NCBI RefSeq assembly: GCF_029167625.1
Contig: NZ_CP119145.1
Span: forward strand, 5,952,001-6,016,000
Length of the DNA stretch: 64,000 nucleotides
Origin: Streptomyces sp. AM 4-1-1
Lineage (GTDB): Bacteria > Actinomycetota > Actinomycetes > Streptomycetales > Streptomycetaceae
Reading direction: 5' to 3'
The notes under the pieces: generated by a model
Told to the model about the DNA's origin: nothing
The model's database searches: none
What the model saw: the letters and a program-made list of their open reading frames with translations, nothing else
In this document: positions 34,547 to 42,531 of the stretch, piece by piece
Layout: each line of letters opens with the position of its first letter
Numbering within the stretch: position 1 is the stretch's first letter
Program-made: the position numbers and the translations under genes

Positions 34547-35138
34547 CCGGACGGGCATCGGCTACCTGCCGAGCACGGCCCAGACCCTGATGAAGCTCGT
34601 CGTCACGGGGCCGTTCGGCGTGGGCAAGACGACACTGATCCGTACGCTGTCCGAGATCGCCACGCTCCACACCGAGGAGGCGATGACCCAGTCCAGCACC
34701 CTGCTGGACGACACCGCCGGGCTCCCGGACAAGACCACCACCACGGTCGCCATCGACTTCGGTCGGCTGACCGTCCCCGAAGACCTCGTGCTCTACATGT
34801 TCGGCACCCCCGGGCAGGAACGGTTCTTCCCGCTCTGGGAGGACATCGCGCGCGGCGCCCTCGGCGCACTCGTGCTCGTCGACACCCGACGGCTCGGTGA
34901 TTCCTTCGCCGTCATGGACATGGTCGAGGAGCAGGGGCTGCCGTACGCCGTCGCCGTGAACCGCTTCCCGGACGCCCCGGCCCACACCGACGAGGTCCTG
35001 CGCCGGCACCTCGACCTGCACCCCTCGACGCCGCTGGTGCAGTGCGACGCCCGCGCCCGCGGGGACAGCGTCGACGCGCTCATCGCCCTCGCCGAGCACG
35101 TGCTGACCCGCCTGCCCCAGCCCGAGGACCCGTCATGA
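34524..35138 (+). CDS. Conservon 2 CvnD: Ras-like GTPase
   Basis: 204 residues from TTG 34524, which has GAGAGG 7 nt upstream inside cvnC. P-loop GPFGVGKTTLI, TTTTVAIDFGRL, G3 GTPGQERFFPLW, and AVNRFPD at the G4 position. The stop overlaps the P450 start (ATGA), repeating the architecture of conservon 1. Confidence 0.92.
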   Translation: MDSAPSTDRTGIGYLPSTAQTLMKLVVTGPFGVGKTTLIRTLSEIATLHTEEAMTQSSTLLDDTAGLPDKTTTTVAIDFGRLTVPEDLVLYMFGTPGQERFFPLWEDIARGALGALVLVDTRRLGDSFAVMDMVEEQGLPYAVAVNRFPDAPAHTDEVLRRHLDLHPSTPLVQCDARARGDSVDALIALAEHVLTRLPQPEDPS

Positions 35139-36385
35139 CACCGCACACCTTCCCGCTCCGGCCCCTCGCGCTGTACGGCCCCGACTTCGCGGCGGACCCG
35201 CAGGGGCACTACCGGCTGCTGCGCGAGCACGGTCCGCTCGCACCCGTCCGGATCGCCCCCGGCATCGAGGCGATGCTCGTCACCGACTACCAGGCGGCCG
35301 TCGACCTGCTGCGCGACCCCGACACCTTCACCAAGGACCCCCGTGCCTGGCAGGCCACCGTCCCCGCGGACTCGCCCGTCCTGCCCGTGCTGGGGTACCG
35401 GCCCACCGCGCTGTTCAGCGACGGCGGGACGCACGCCCGCTACCGGGGCGCCATCAACGACGGTCTCGCCCTCATCGAACCGCACATCCTGCGCGCCCAG
35501 GTCGCCCAGGTCGCCCAGCAACTCATCCGTGAGTTCGCCGCGACCGGAACCGGTGACCTGATCGGCCAGTACGCCCGGCGGCTGCCGCTGCACGTCTTCA
35601 ACACCTGGTTCGGCGTACCCCCCGAGGACAGCGACCGGCTCGTCGCGGGCATCGCCGGGATGATGGACTCCGTCGAGGGCGCCCCCACGGCGTACGCCGA
35701 CCTCGTCAGTGTCGTCACCGCGCTCGTCGCCGACCGGCGCGCGCACCCCCGCGACGACCTCACCTCGTACTTCCTCGCCCACCCGGCCGCCCTGGGCAAC
35801 GACGAGACGGTGTACCAGATCTCCCTCACCACGATCGCGGGCCATGAACCCACCACCAATCTGATCGGCAACGCCCTGCTGCGCATGCTCACCGACTCCC
35901 GTTACGCGGGCTCGGTGCACGGCGGCGCGATGACCGCGCGGGAGGCGATCGACGAAGTCCTCTGGCAGGACCCGCCCCTGGCCAACCTGTCGGCCCACTA
36001 CCCACGTCACGACACGGAACTCCACGGCGTCCCGCTGCGCGCGGGACAACTGGTCCTCGTCTCCTACGCGGCGGCCAACACACAGTCGGGGAGCGCCCCC
36101 ACGGACCCCGGGGTGCGCTCGGGAGCCGGTGCCCATCTGGCCTGGGCGGCCGGCCCGCACCGCTGCCCCGCCCAGCAGCCGGCCCTGCTGATCGCGATCA
36201 CCGCGATCGAACAGCTGACCAGTCACCTCTGTGACGCGCGCCTCGCCGTCGACCCCGACGACCTGCTGTGGCGCCCCGGCCCGTTCCACCGCGCGCTGGT
36301 CCATCTGCCCGTGGCCTTCACCCCGTTGGACCCCGACCTGACCATCGACGTGGAGAACGCGGACCGGGCCCCGCACCCCGACTGA
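35135..36385 (+). CDS. Conservon 2 P450, CYP157-like, lacking ExxR
   Basis: 416 residues. The heme loop is WAAGPHRCPAQQPA (C344), with Trp instead of the usual first Phe. The I-helix is IAGHEPTTN. The K-helix motif is EVLW (E274 to W277), again missing the Arg, as in the P450 of conservon 1. Both share a DPP sequence right after the Trp, so they belong to one family, CYP157-like. No normal P450 follows here, unlike conservon 1. ATGA overlap with cvnD2. Confidence 0.9.
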   Translation: MTPHTFPLRPLALYGPDFAADPQGHYRLLREHGPLAPVRIAPGIEAMLVTDYQAAVDLLRDPDTFTKDPRAWQATVPADSPVLPVLGYRPTALFSDGGTHARYRGAINDGLALIEPHILRAQVAQVAQQLIREFAATGTGDLIGQYARRLPLHVFNTWFGVPPEDSDRLVAGIAGMMDSVEGAPTAYADLVSVVTALVADRRAHPRDDLTSYFLAHPAALGNDETVYQISLTTIAGHEPTTNLIGNALLRMLTDSRYAGSVHGGAMTAREAIDEVLWQDPPLANLSAHYPRHDTELHGVPLRAGQLVLVSYAAANTQSGSAPTDPGVRSGAGAHLAWAAGPHRCPAQQPALLIAITAIEQLTSHLCDARLAVDPDDLLWRPGPFHRALVHLPVAFTPLDPDLTIDVENADRAPHPD

Positions 36386-36520
36386 CCGCGCCCACGGCAA
36401 CGCTCTTGCCCGTCCGACCGTGTCGCTGGTACGCCGAACGGGTGAGGAGCGAGAGAATTGCCCGATGAACAGTGAGAGCGGCCGGCGCACAGCCAACCGG
36501 CGGACGGACGGGGTGGCGCA

Positions 36521-36919
36521 GTGAGCAGGTACGACAGGTACGACGCCACCGACGAACAGTGGGAAGGGCTCGCCCAGGTCGTACCGCTGCGCGGCCGCAA
36601 CGAATGGCCGTCCAGGGTCGACCACCGGGCGGTCCCCGACGACCGCGACGCGGTGGACCAGCGGCGGCTCGTCGTGCTGCGGGTCCAGGTCTTCGCGGAC
36701 GCCCGGGAGGTGGCCGAGTACCTGGTCGCGCAGATCCCGGTCCTGCTCGACCTGACGAGCGCGGAGTCCGACGTCGCCAAGCGCATCCTGGACTTCAGCA
36801 GCGGTGTGGTCTTCGGACTAGGCAGCGGGATGCACCGGGTCGACCGGAACGTGTTCCTGCTCGCGCCGGTCGGCATGGAGGTCGAGGGAGCCGAGGCGAC
36901 GGCCGTACCCCGATCGTAG
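36521..36919 (+). CDS. SepF-like cell-division protein
   Basis: 132 residues from GTG 36521. The C-terminal SepF domain is visible: VVLRVQVFADAREVAEYLVAQIPVLLDLTSAESDVAKRILDFSSGVVFGLGSGMHRVDRNVFLLAP. SepF links FtsZ to the membrane; Streptomyces carries additional SepF-like paralogues, one near the arginine deiminase locus in S. coelicolor (sflB, as I recall). The N-terminal amphipathic helix of true SepF is not obvious, so a paralogue role is favoured. It lies 55 bp before the ATPase/MazG pair. Confidence 0.88.
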   Translation: MSRYDRYDATDEQWEGLAQVVPLRGRNEWPSRVDHRAVPDDRDAVDQRRLVVLRVQVFADAREVAEYLVAQIPVLLDLTSAESDVAKRILDFSSGVVFGLGSGMHRVDRNVFLLAPVGMEVEGAEATAVPRS

Positions 36920-36962
36920 GAAGGTCTCCCAGAGGGAACGGTTCGCCGGGCACGGGGGTGCG

Positions 36963-36968
36963 TACGGT
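36963..36968 (+). promoter_or_regulatory. -10-like hexamer of the ATPase gene
   Basis: TACGGT, 6 nt before ATG 36975, in a 55-bp gap with no ribosome site near the ATG. A leaderless start is suggested. Confidence 0.3.
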
Positions 36969-36974
36969 CCGCAC

Positions 36975-38156
36975 ATGACCGCACTCCCCAGCACGTCCAC
37001 GCCTTCCGGGGCGGCCCCCTCGCACCCCCGGACCGCGCCGCCCGCCGCCCGGCCCGTCGTGACCGAGCTGCGGCTCTCCGCGTTCGCCACGCACCGCGCA
37101 GCCGTCTTCCCGCTCGGCCCGCTGACCCTCTTCGCGGGGGCCAGCGGCAGCGGAAAGTCCACCGCGCTGGCGGCCTACGAGGCACTGGCCGCGCTCGGCG
37201 CGGGGGAACCGCTGGAGGAGGTGTTCCCCGACCCGCTGCGGTGTGTGCCGGAGCGGGCCGGGCTCGACGCGCAGGGGCGGCGCGGCTTCCGGATCGGCTG
37301 CACCGTGGACGGCCCGGCCGGACCGGTCAGGCTCGACGTCGCGGTGCAGACGACGCCCCGGCTCCGCATCGTCGGCGAACGGCTGACCGGGGGCGGCGAG
37401 ACGCTGCTGACCACCGCGCTGCGTGATCCGGCGCGCTCCACGGTCCAGGCCGCCTGGCACACGGCGGGCACGGTGCCGGTGACGCGTGCGCCGCTGCCGG
37501 ACGACCTGCTCGGCACGGCCCTGGTCCCGCTGCGGGTCGCGGGCCGGACGGAGGGGCAGTTACGGGTGCTGGCGGCGGCCGAACAGACCGTGGTGGCCCT
37601 GCGATCGGTCTTCGCCTGCGATCCCGTACCACGTCTGATGCGGGCACCCGTGCCGGCCGGGGAGGGACGGTTGCGCCGGGACTGCGAGAACCTGGCCGAC
37701 GTCCTGAACCGGACCCACGGCCAGTGCGCGCGACGGCACGCCCGGCTGGTGGCGACGGCCCGCGCGGGCTGCGCGGGACCGGTGTCCGCGCTGACCGTCG
37801 AACAACTGGTGGACGGCAGACTGCGGGCACTGGTCGGCCGTGACGACGGCCGGGCCACGCCCCTGGGACACCTCGGCGACGGCGAGCTGAGGTATCTGGC
37901 GCTCGCGCTGGTGCTGCTGACGGGGCCGAACGTGCTGGCCATGGACAACGCCGTGGAGGTCCCGGCGGCCTGGCAGACGCTCACCGTGCTGGCCGACGGG
38001 CTCGACCGCGACCTGGACGGACGGCAGGTCCGGGAGCTGCTGGCGCTCGCCGCCACCATCTGCGGGGACGGTCACATCCGACTGGTCGGAACGGTCGGCG
38101 GGACGACGGCCGGGTGGGCCCGTGAGACCGCCGGAGTGACGGTGGTAGACCTATGA
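36975..38156 (+). CDS. AAA/ABC-type ATPase, unknown function
   Basis: 393 residues. Walker A GASGSGKST (about 55-63), a signature-like LGDGELRYLALALVLL (about 296-313), and a Walker B-like strand NVLAMDNAVE in which the catalytic Glu position reads Asn. The layout (P-loop after a beta-hairpin, long insertion, signature, Walker B) is that of SMC/RecF/OLD-like ATPases. One TTA codon (37560-37562, residue about 196) predicts bldA dependence. ATGA overlap with a MazG-like pyrophosphatase gene implies joint function. Defence, chromosome or nucleotide-pool roles are all possible. Confidence 0.75.
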   Translation: MTALPSTSTPSGAAPSHPRTAPPAARPVVTELRLSAFATHRAAVFPLGPLTLFAGASGSGKSTALAAYEALAALGAGEPLEEVFPDPLRCVPERAGLDAQGRRGFRIGCTVDGPAGPVRLDVAVQTTPRLRIVGERLTGGGETLLTTALRDPARSTVQAAWHTAGTVPVTRAPLPDDLLGTALVPLRVAGRTEGQLRVLAAAEQTVVALRSVFACDPVPRLMRAPVPAGEGRLRRDCENLADVLNRTHGQCARRHARLVATARAGCAGPVSALTVEQLVDGRLRALVGRDDGRATPLGHLGDGELRYLALALVLLTGPNVLAMDNAVEVPAAWQTLTVLADGLDRDLDGRQVRELLALAATICGDGHIRLVGTVGGTTAGWARETAGVTVVDL

Positions 38157-38518
38157 GCGTGACAGAACTTGATGTGAGAACACTCCAGCGGCGGCTGGCC
38201 GCCTTCGCGGCGGCCCGGGACTGGGAACCCTTCCACACCCCGAAGAACCTGGCCGTGGCGCTGAGCGTCGAGGCATCCGAACTCCTTGAGATCTTCCAGT
38301 GGCTGACGCCCGATGAGTCGGTGCGGGTGATGGAGGACGGGGAATCGGCGCACCGGGTGGAGGACGAGGTCGCGGACGTACTCGCGTATCTGCTCCAGTT
38401 CTGCGAGGTGCTGGGCATCGATGCGCTGGCCGCGCTGGCGGCGAAGATCGAGCGGAATGAGGGGCGTTTCCCGATCCCGGCCCGCTCTGAACCCCAGATC
38501 GGTCACTCTTCGGAGTGA
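38153..38518 (+). CDS. MazG-like nucleotide pyrophosphohydrolase
   Basis: 121 residues. All-alpha NTP-PPase pattern: the EASELLEIFQWL helix (E-x3-E metal ligands) and EDEVADVLAYLLQF (E-x2-x-D). It should hydrolyse (d)NTPs, most likely dCTP or a modified nucleotide, to the monophosphate. Start ATG 38153 overlaps the ATPase stop, so the two are translationally coupled. Standard housekeeping MazG is longer; this is the compact type. Confidence 0.87.
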   Translation: MSVTELDVRTLQRRLAAFAAARDWEPFHTPKNLAVALSVEASELLEIFQWLTPDESVRVMEDGESAHRVEDEVADVLAYLLQFCEVLGIDALAALAAKIERNEGRFPIPARSEPQIGHSSE

Positions 38519-38642
38519 CCGGCTTGTTCACAACTCTTCGGGTGTCCACAGATTCCCGAATTCCCCTGGTCTTTCGGTACCGGCTACCTCACTGTGGGTA
38601 ATGGATGAGGTGAACGGTTTGTCGTACGGACGGGGGTGACGT

Positions 38643-39284
38643 ATGGAAGCGGAGCGGCTTGTCGGGGTGAGCCGACGCGCTCTGGCGGATTGCCGGGGAG
38701 CCCTGGAGACCCTGACGGAGGCATGGCAGGCGCAGGCGCTCGCCCAGGCGATCGGCGGCCGGCTGGCGTTGTGCGGGCCGCCGGAGCTGCGGGGCGAGGC
38801 GTTCGGCCTCGACGAGACCGGTGGACGGGGCGGCGGCGGGTCCTTGGACCACCCGGTGGTCGGGCCGGGTGGAGCGAGGGCCGCCCAGCTCTCGGAGGTC
38901 GCCGACCCCCGGGCGACGCTCACGGCGCTCGGGGAACTGCTGGGGGAGGTCGGGACCGCGCTGGTCGCAGTGGCCTGCGCCACGGACGAGGAGGGGTACT
39001 ACTGGCAGTCGATCGAGGCGATCGACGCCGCCGACGAATCGATGGACCGGGTGCACGGAATGCTCCGGCGCCTGGCCGAACGGGACCGGGGGCGCGACCG
39101 GGACCGGGAGAGGAACCGCGTACGGGACCGGGATCAGGCGCGTGGCGGAGGGCTGCCGCGAGCCGGACCTGACCCTGGCGGCGGGGAGGAGGCCGGTCGG
39201 CCCGGCGGCGCGGGAAGCTCAGGTGCCGGGCCGGGTGCGGTGCGCGGTGGGTCGGACTCCGCTCCTGGGACGGGGGCGTCATGA
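38643..39284 (+). CDS. Hypothetical protein (possible DUF6099)
   Basis: 213 residues. The first 140 (MEAERLVGVSRRALADCRGA... EAIDAADESMDRVHGMLRRLAER) look helical and resemble, from memory, an actinobacterial DUF6099 group; this needs checking. The remaining 70 residues are Arg/Asp/Gly-rich low complexity. No motif suggests catalysis. Start ATG 38643 has no clear ribosome site. Confidence 0.65.
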   Translation: MEAERLVGVSRRALADCRGALETLTEAWQAQALAQAIGGRLALCGPPELRGEAFGLDETGGRGGGGSLDHPVVGPGGARAAQLSEVADPRATLTALGELLGEVGTALVAVACATDEEGYYWQSIEAIDAADESMDRVHGMLRRLAERDRGRDRDRERNRVRDRDQARGGGLPRAGPDPGGGEEAGRPGGAGSSGAGPGAVRGGSDSAPGTGAS

Positions 39285-39569
39285 CGGTCATGAGCGTCGT
39301 GGCCGCCGTGCCGACCGTGGCCGCCATCGCAGCCGCGGCCGGCATGGCCGCTGAGGCCGCAGTGGGCGTGGTGAGCGCGGTGAGCTCGGCGGACATGGCG
39401 ATTGTCGTGATCACCATGACTGCTGTGATCACCGGGCGCGCCGCTCTCATGCCGAGCCGTGTGTCCGGTGTGTCCGGCGCGGTCGGCGCGGTCGGCGCGA
39501 CCGACGTCATCCGTCTCCGGCGGTCATGGCCGGATGGGCGTCCGGCCACGGAAGGTGCAGGATGGACGC
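39285..39569. other. 285-bp intergenic region
   Basis: Stop-free and hydrophobic in one frame, but that frame runs on through the LLM gene and is rejected. No other gene is seen. A CAGGAT hexamer at 39558-39563 lies 6 nt before the next start codon. Confidence 0.5.
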
Positions 39570-40493
39570 ATGGATCTTCGAATCTTCACCGAGCCCCAGC
39601 AAGGGGCGAGCTACGACACCCTGCTCACCGTCGCCAAGGCCACCGAGGACCTGGGGTTCGACGCCTTCTACCGTTCGGACCACTATCTCCGGATGGGCGC
39701 GGGAGACGGCCTGCCGGGCCCGACCGACGCCTGGATCACCCTGGCGGGGCTGGCGCGCGAGACCAAGCGGATCAGGCTCGGGACGCTCATGACGGCAGGC
39801 ACCTTCCGGCTTCCGGGCGTGCTCGCCATCCAGGTCGCGCAGGTCGACCAGATGTCGGGTGGCCGCGTCGAACTGGGCCTCGGAGCGGGCTGGTTCGAGG
39901 AGGAGCACAAGGCGTACGGCATTCCGTTCCCGAAGGAGAAGTTCGGCCGGCTGGAGGAGCAGCTGGCCATCGTGACCGGTCTGTGGGCGACCGAGGTCGG
40001 CGAGACCTTCAGCTACGACGGTACGTACTACCAGCTCACCGACTGCCCGGCGCTCCCCAAGCCCGCCCAGACGAAGGTTCCGGTGCTGATCGGCGGCCAC
40101 GGCGCGGTCCGTACCCCGAGGCTGGCCGCGCGGTACGCGGACGAGTTCAACATCCCGTTCGCGTCGTTGGAGGACAGCGAGAAGCAGTTCGGCCGGGTGC
40201 GCGAGGCGGCGAAGAAGGCCGGACGGGCCGAGGACGACCTGGTGTACTCCAGCGCCCTGGTGGTCTGTGTCGGCAAGGACGACGCCGAGGTGGCACGCAG
40301 GGCCGCGGCCATCGGGAGGGACGTGGCCGAGCTGAAGGCGAACGGGCTGGCCGGATCACCGGCCGAAGTGGTGGACCGGATCGGGCAGTTCGGCGCCATC
40401 GGGGCGTCCCGGATCTACCTCCAGGTCCTCGACCTCCACGATCTCGACCATCTGGAGCTGATCTCGTCGCAGGTCCAGTCCCAGCTGAGCTGA
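39570..40493 (+). CDS. LLM-class F420-dependent oxidoreductase
   Basis: 307 residues with the luciferase-like TIM barrel: MDLRIFTEPQQGASYDTLL, FDAFYRSDHYL, AGTFRLPGVLAIQVAQVDQMSGGRVELGLGAGWFEEEHKAYGIPFP and PVLIGGHGAVRTPRLAARYADEFN. F420 is the expected cofactor in this subgroup. The fold is certain but the substrate is unknown. ATG 39570 sits 6 nt after CAGGAT, suggesting a leaderless message. Homocysteine methyltransferase follows 15 bp later on the same strand. Confidence 0.9.
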   Translation: MDLRIFTEPQQGASYDTLLTVAKATEDLGFDAFYRSDHYLRMGAGDGLPGPTDAWITLAGLARETKRIRLGTLMTAGTFRLPGVLAIQVAQVDQMSGGRVELGLGAGWFEEEHKAYGIPFPKEKFGRLEEQLAIVTGLWATEVGETFSYDGTYYQLTDCPALPKPAQTKVPVLIGGHGAVRTPRLAARYADEFNIPFASLEDSEKQFGRVREAAKKAGRAEDDLVYSSALVVCVGKDDAEVARRAAAIGRDVAELKANGLAGSPAEVVDRIGQFGAIGASRIYLQVLDLHDLDHLELISSQVQSQLS

Positions 40494-40508
40494 CGGACCG
40501 GAGCAGCG

Positions 40509-41471
40509 GTGCGTCCGGACCGGCCGCTGGCGGCGGCGCTCGCGGCGGGGCCCGTGCTGCTCGACGGCGGGCTCTCCAACCAACTGGAGGACCAGGGCTG
40601 CGAGCTGACCGACGCCCTCTGGTCGGCGCGTCTGCTGGCCGACGATCCCCGGCAGATCGAGGCGGCCCACGCGGCCTATGCGCGGGCGGGTGCGCGGGTG
40701 CTCATCACGGCGAGCTACCAGGCGACGTTCGAGGGCTTCGCGCGTCGTGGGACCGGTCCGGCGGAGGCGGCGCGGCTGTTCGGCCGCAGCGTGCGGCTGG
40801 CGCGGCGGGCCGGTGCGGCGACGGACCACGAGGTATGGGTCGCGGCTTCGGTCGGGCCGTACGGGGCGCTGCTCGCGGACGGCAGCGAATACCGGGGCCG
40901 GTACGGGCTCTCGGTGCGGGAGCTGGAGCGCTTCCACCGGCCCCGGATCGAGGCGCTGGTCGCGGCCGGCCCGGATGTGCTGGCGCTGGAGACGGTGCCT
41001 GACGTCGACGAGGCGGAGGCGTTGCTGCGGGTGGCCGAGGAGTACGGGCTGCCGGTCTGGCTCTCGTACACCGTGGCGGACGGCCGGACCCGGGCGGGCC
41101 AGCGGCTCGACACCGCGTTCGGCCTGGTCACGGGGCACGACCTGGTGATCGCGGCCGGTGTGAACTGCTGCGCCCCGGCGGAGGCGGACCGTGCCGTGGA
41201 GGTCGCGGCGGAGGTGACGGGCGGGCCCGTCGTCGTCTACCCGAACAGCGGGGAGCGCTGGGAGGCGGGCGGCCGGGGCTGGGTGGGGGAGAGCACCTTC
41301 GAGCCGGGACGGGTGCGGGCCTGGCGAGCGGCCGGCGCCCGGCTGGTCGGCGGCTGCTGCCGGGTCGGCCCCGACCGCGTCGCGGAGCTGGCCGCACTGC
41401 TCGACGCCCCGGGCGGCCCGGCGGGCGCGACGCGTCCTCCGGAGCGGGGCGTCGTGACGCGGAGCCAGTGA
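40509..41471 (+). CDS. mmuM: Homocysteine S-methyltransferase
   Basis: 320 residues from GTG 40509, with GGAG 6 nt upstream. The N-terminal LLDGGLSNQLEDQG and zinc ligands in GVNCCAP and GGCCRVGP match MmuM-type enzymes. These move a methyl group from S-methylmethionine or SAM to homocysteine, forming methionine. No S-methylmethionine permease is adjacent. Probably co-transcribed with the LLM gene. Confidence 0.92.
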   Translation: MRPDRPLAAALAAGPVLLDGGLSNQLEDQGCELTDALWSARLLADDPRQIEAAHAAYARAGARVLITASYQATFEGFARRGTGPAEAARLFGRSVRLARRAGAATDHEVWVAASVGPYGALLADGSEYRGRYGLSVRELERFHRPRIEALVAAGPDVLALETVPDVDEAEALLRVAEEYGLPVWLSYTVADGRTRAGQRLDTAFGLVTGHDLVIAAGVNCCAPAEADRAVEVAAEVTGGPVVVYPNSGERWEAGGRGWVGESTFEPGRVRAWRAAGARLVGGCCRVGPDRVAELAALLDAPGGPAGATRPPERGVVTRSQ

Positions 41472-41721
41472 CGCGGAGCCAGCGACGCCGAGAACCATGG
41501 CGCGCGTGGACCGGCGGCACGAAGGGCCGGAGCACGAAGGGCCGGAGCACGAAGGGCCGGGGCACGAAAGGACCGGGGCACGAAAGGACCGGGGCATGCG
41601 AGGACCGGGCAGGCGGCGCGAAGCGGTGAACCCCGGGCAGGGACCCTGTCGCCGGGGCCTGTCTCCCGGAGATGGTGAAAATGCCTGGTGAGAAGGGAGT
41701 TGTTCGGACGATACTCGGCGG
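41472..41721. other. 250-bp intergenic region with minisatellite
   Basis: Contains the 15/16-bp tandem repeat (41517-41609) and, at its right end, GATACT (41710-41715) six nt before the Hen1 start, a possible leaderless -10. No gene is supported; the stop-free frames only reflect the repeat. Confidence 0.5.
41517..41609. repeat. 15/16-bp tandem repeat, six copies
   Basis: Three units GCACGAAGGGCCGGA/G (15 bp), then three of GCACGAAAGGACCGGG type (16 bp, the last being GCATGCGAGGACCGGG). Mixed unit length means no reading frame is kept, which argues against coding. Likely variable between strains. Confidence 0.85.
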
Positions 41722-42531
41722 GTGTTCCTGACGATCAGTACGACCGGCACCCCGGAGCGTCCCGCCACCGATCTCGGCCGTCTGCTGCACAAGCACCCCG
41801 AGAAGGCGCAGAGGTTCTCCACGTCCCACGGCACCGCGCACGTCTTCTATCCCGAGGCGTCGGCCGAGCACTGCACGGCGGCGCTGCTGCTGGAGGTGGA
41901 CCCCGAGGCGCTGGTGCGGCGCGGCAAGGGCAAGGGGCGGGGCGGCGCACCCGACGCGGTGCTCGCGCGGTACGTCAACGACCGCCCGTACGCTTCCTCC
42001 TCGTTGCTGTCCGGCGCGGTGTCCACGGTCTTCAGGTCCGCGCTGAACGGCGTCTGCCACGCGTTGCCCGAGCGGGCGCGCTCGCCCATCCCGCTGCGCA
42101 TCGAGGTGCCCGCCCTGTCGGCACGCGGCGGCGCCGAGCTGGTGCGGAAGCTGTTCGGGCCGCTCGGCTGGACGAGGGTGGACGCCGAGCGCGTACGGCT
42201 CGACGAGCGGTTCCCCGAGTGGGGCGACTCGCGTTGCGTACGGCTCGTGCTGGAGGGCGAGGTGCGGCTCGCGGACGCGGTGCGGCAGCTGTACGTCCTT
42301 CTGCCGGTGCTCGACGACGCCAAGCACTACTGGGTGGCGCCCGACGAGGTGGACAAACTCCTCCGGGCCGGTGAGGACCGGCTGGCCGAGCACCCCGAGC
42401 TGAAGCTGATCACCAGCCGCTGTGGGTCCCGGGCGCCGGGGGCCGACCCGGGAGGCGGTGCGGCGGCTCGAACTGGCGCGGCTCGCATGACCCCGGAGAA
42501 CGACCGGAAGAAGGAGGCGAGGGCCGCGTGA
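41722..42531 (+). CDS. Hen1-like protein, N-terminal domain only
   Basis: 269 residues. Residues 1-232 match the N-terminal ligase-activating domain of bacterial Hen1 (VFLTISTTG, PATDLGRLLHKHPEKAQ, ARYVNDRPYASSSLLSGAVSTVF, LARSPIPLRIEVPALSARGG, VLDDAKHYWV, LAEHPELKLI). Full Hen1 continues with a Mn-dependent 2'-O-methyltransferase of about 230 residues. Here the similarity stops at the domain boundary and a 37-residue Gly/Ala/Arg tail follows. No methyltransferase remnant exists downstream: the next gene begins in a GTGA overlap. In known systems this domain alone activates the Pnkp ligase, yet the Pnkp here has no ligase. The truncation is clean, without a frameshift. Confidence 0.88.
   Translation: MFLTISTTGTPERPATDLGRLLHKHPEKAQRFSTSHGTAHVFYPEASAEHCTAALLLEVDPEALVRRGKGKGRGGAPDAVLARYVNDRPYASSSLLSGAVSTVFRSALNGVCHALPERARSPIPLRIEVPALSARGGAELVRKLFGPLGWTRVDAERVRLDERFPEWGDSRCVRLVLEGEVRLADAVRQLYVLLPVLDDAKHYWVAPDEVDKLLRAGEDRLAEHPELKLITSRCGSRAPGADPGGGAAARTGAARMTPENDRKKEARAA

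Noticed and set aside
39281..41002. 573-codon frame starting with a hydrophobic Ala/Val stretch and an ATGA overlap
   Set aside because: It runs through the whole LLM oxidoreductase and into the methyltransferase gene in another frame; the product after residue 80 is Arg/Gly-rich shadow sequence.
41497..41691. 64-codon ORF over the minisatellite
   Set aside because: The repeat mixes 15- and 16-bp units, so the frame is not maintained; the product has no support.
42300..42531. Possible frameshift hiding the Hen1 methyltransferase domain
   Set aside because: Only about 110 bp follow the last conserved Hen1 residues before the pnkp gene, far too little for a methyltransferase in any frame.
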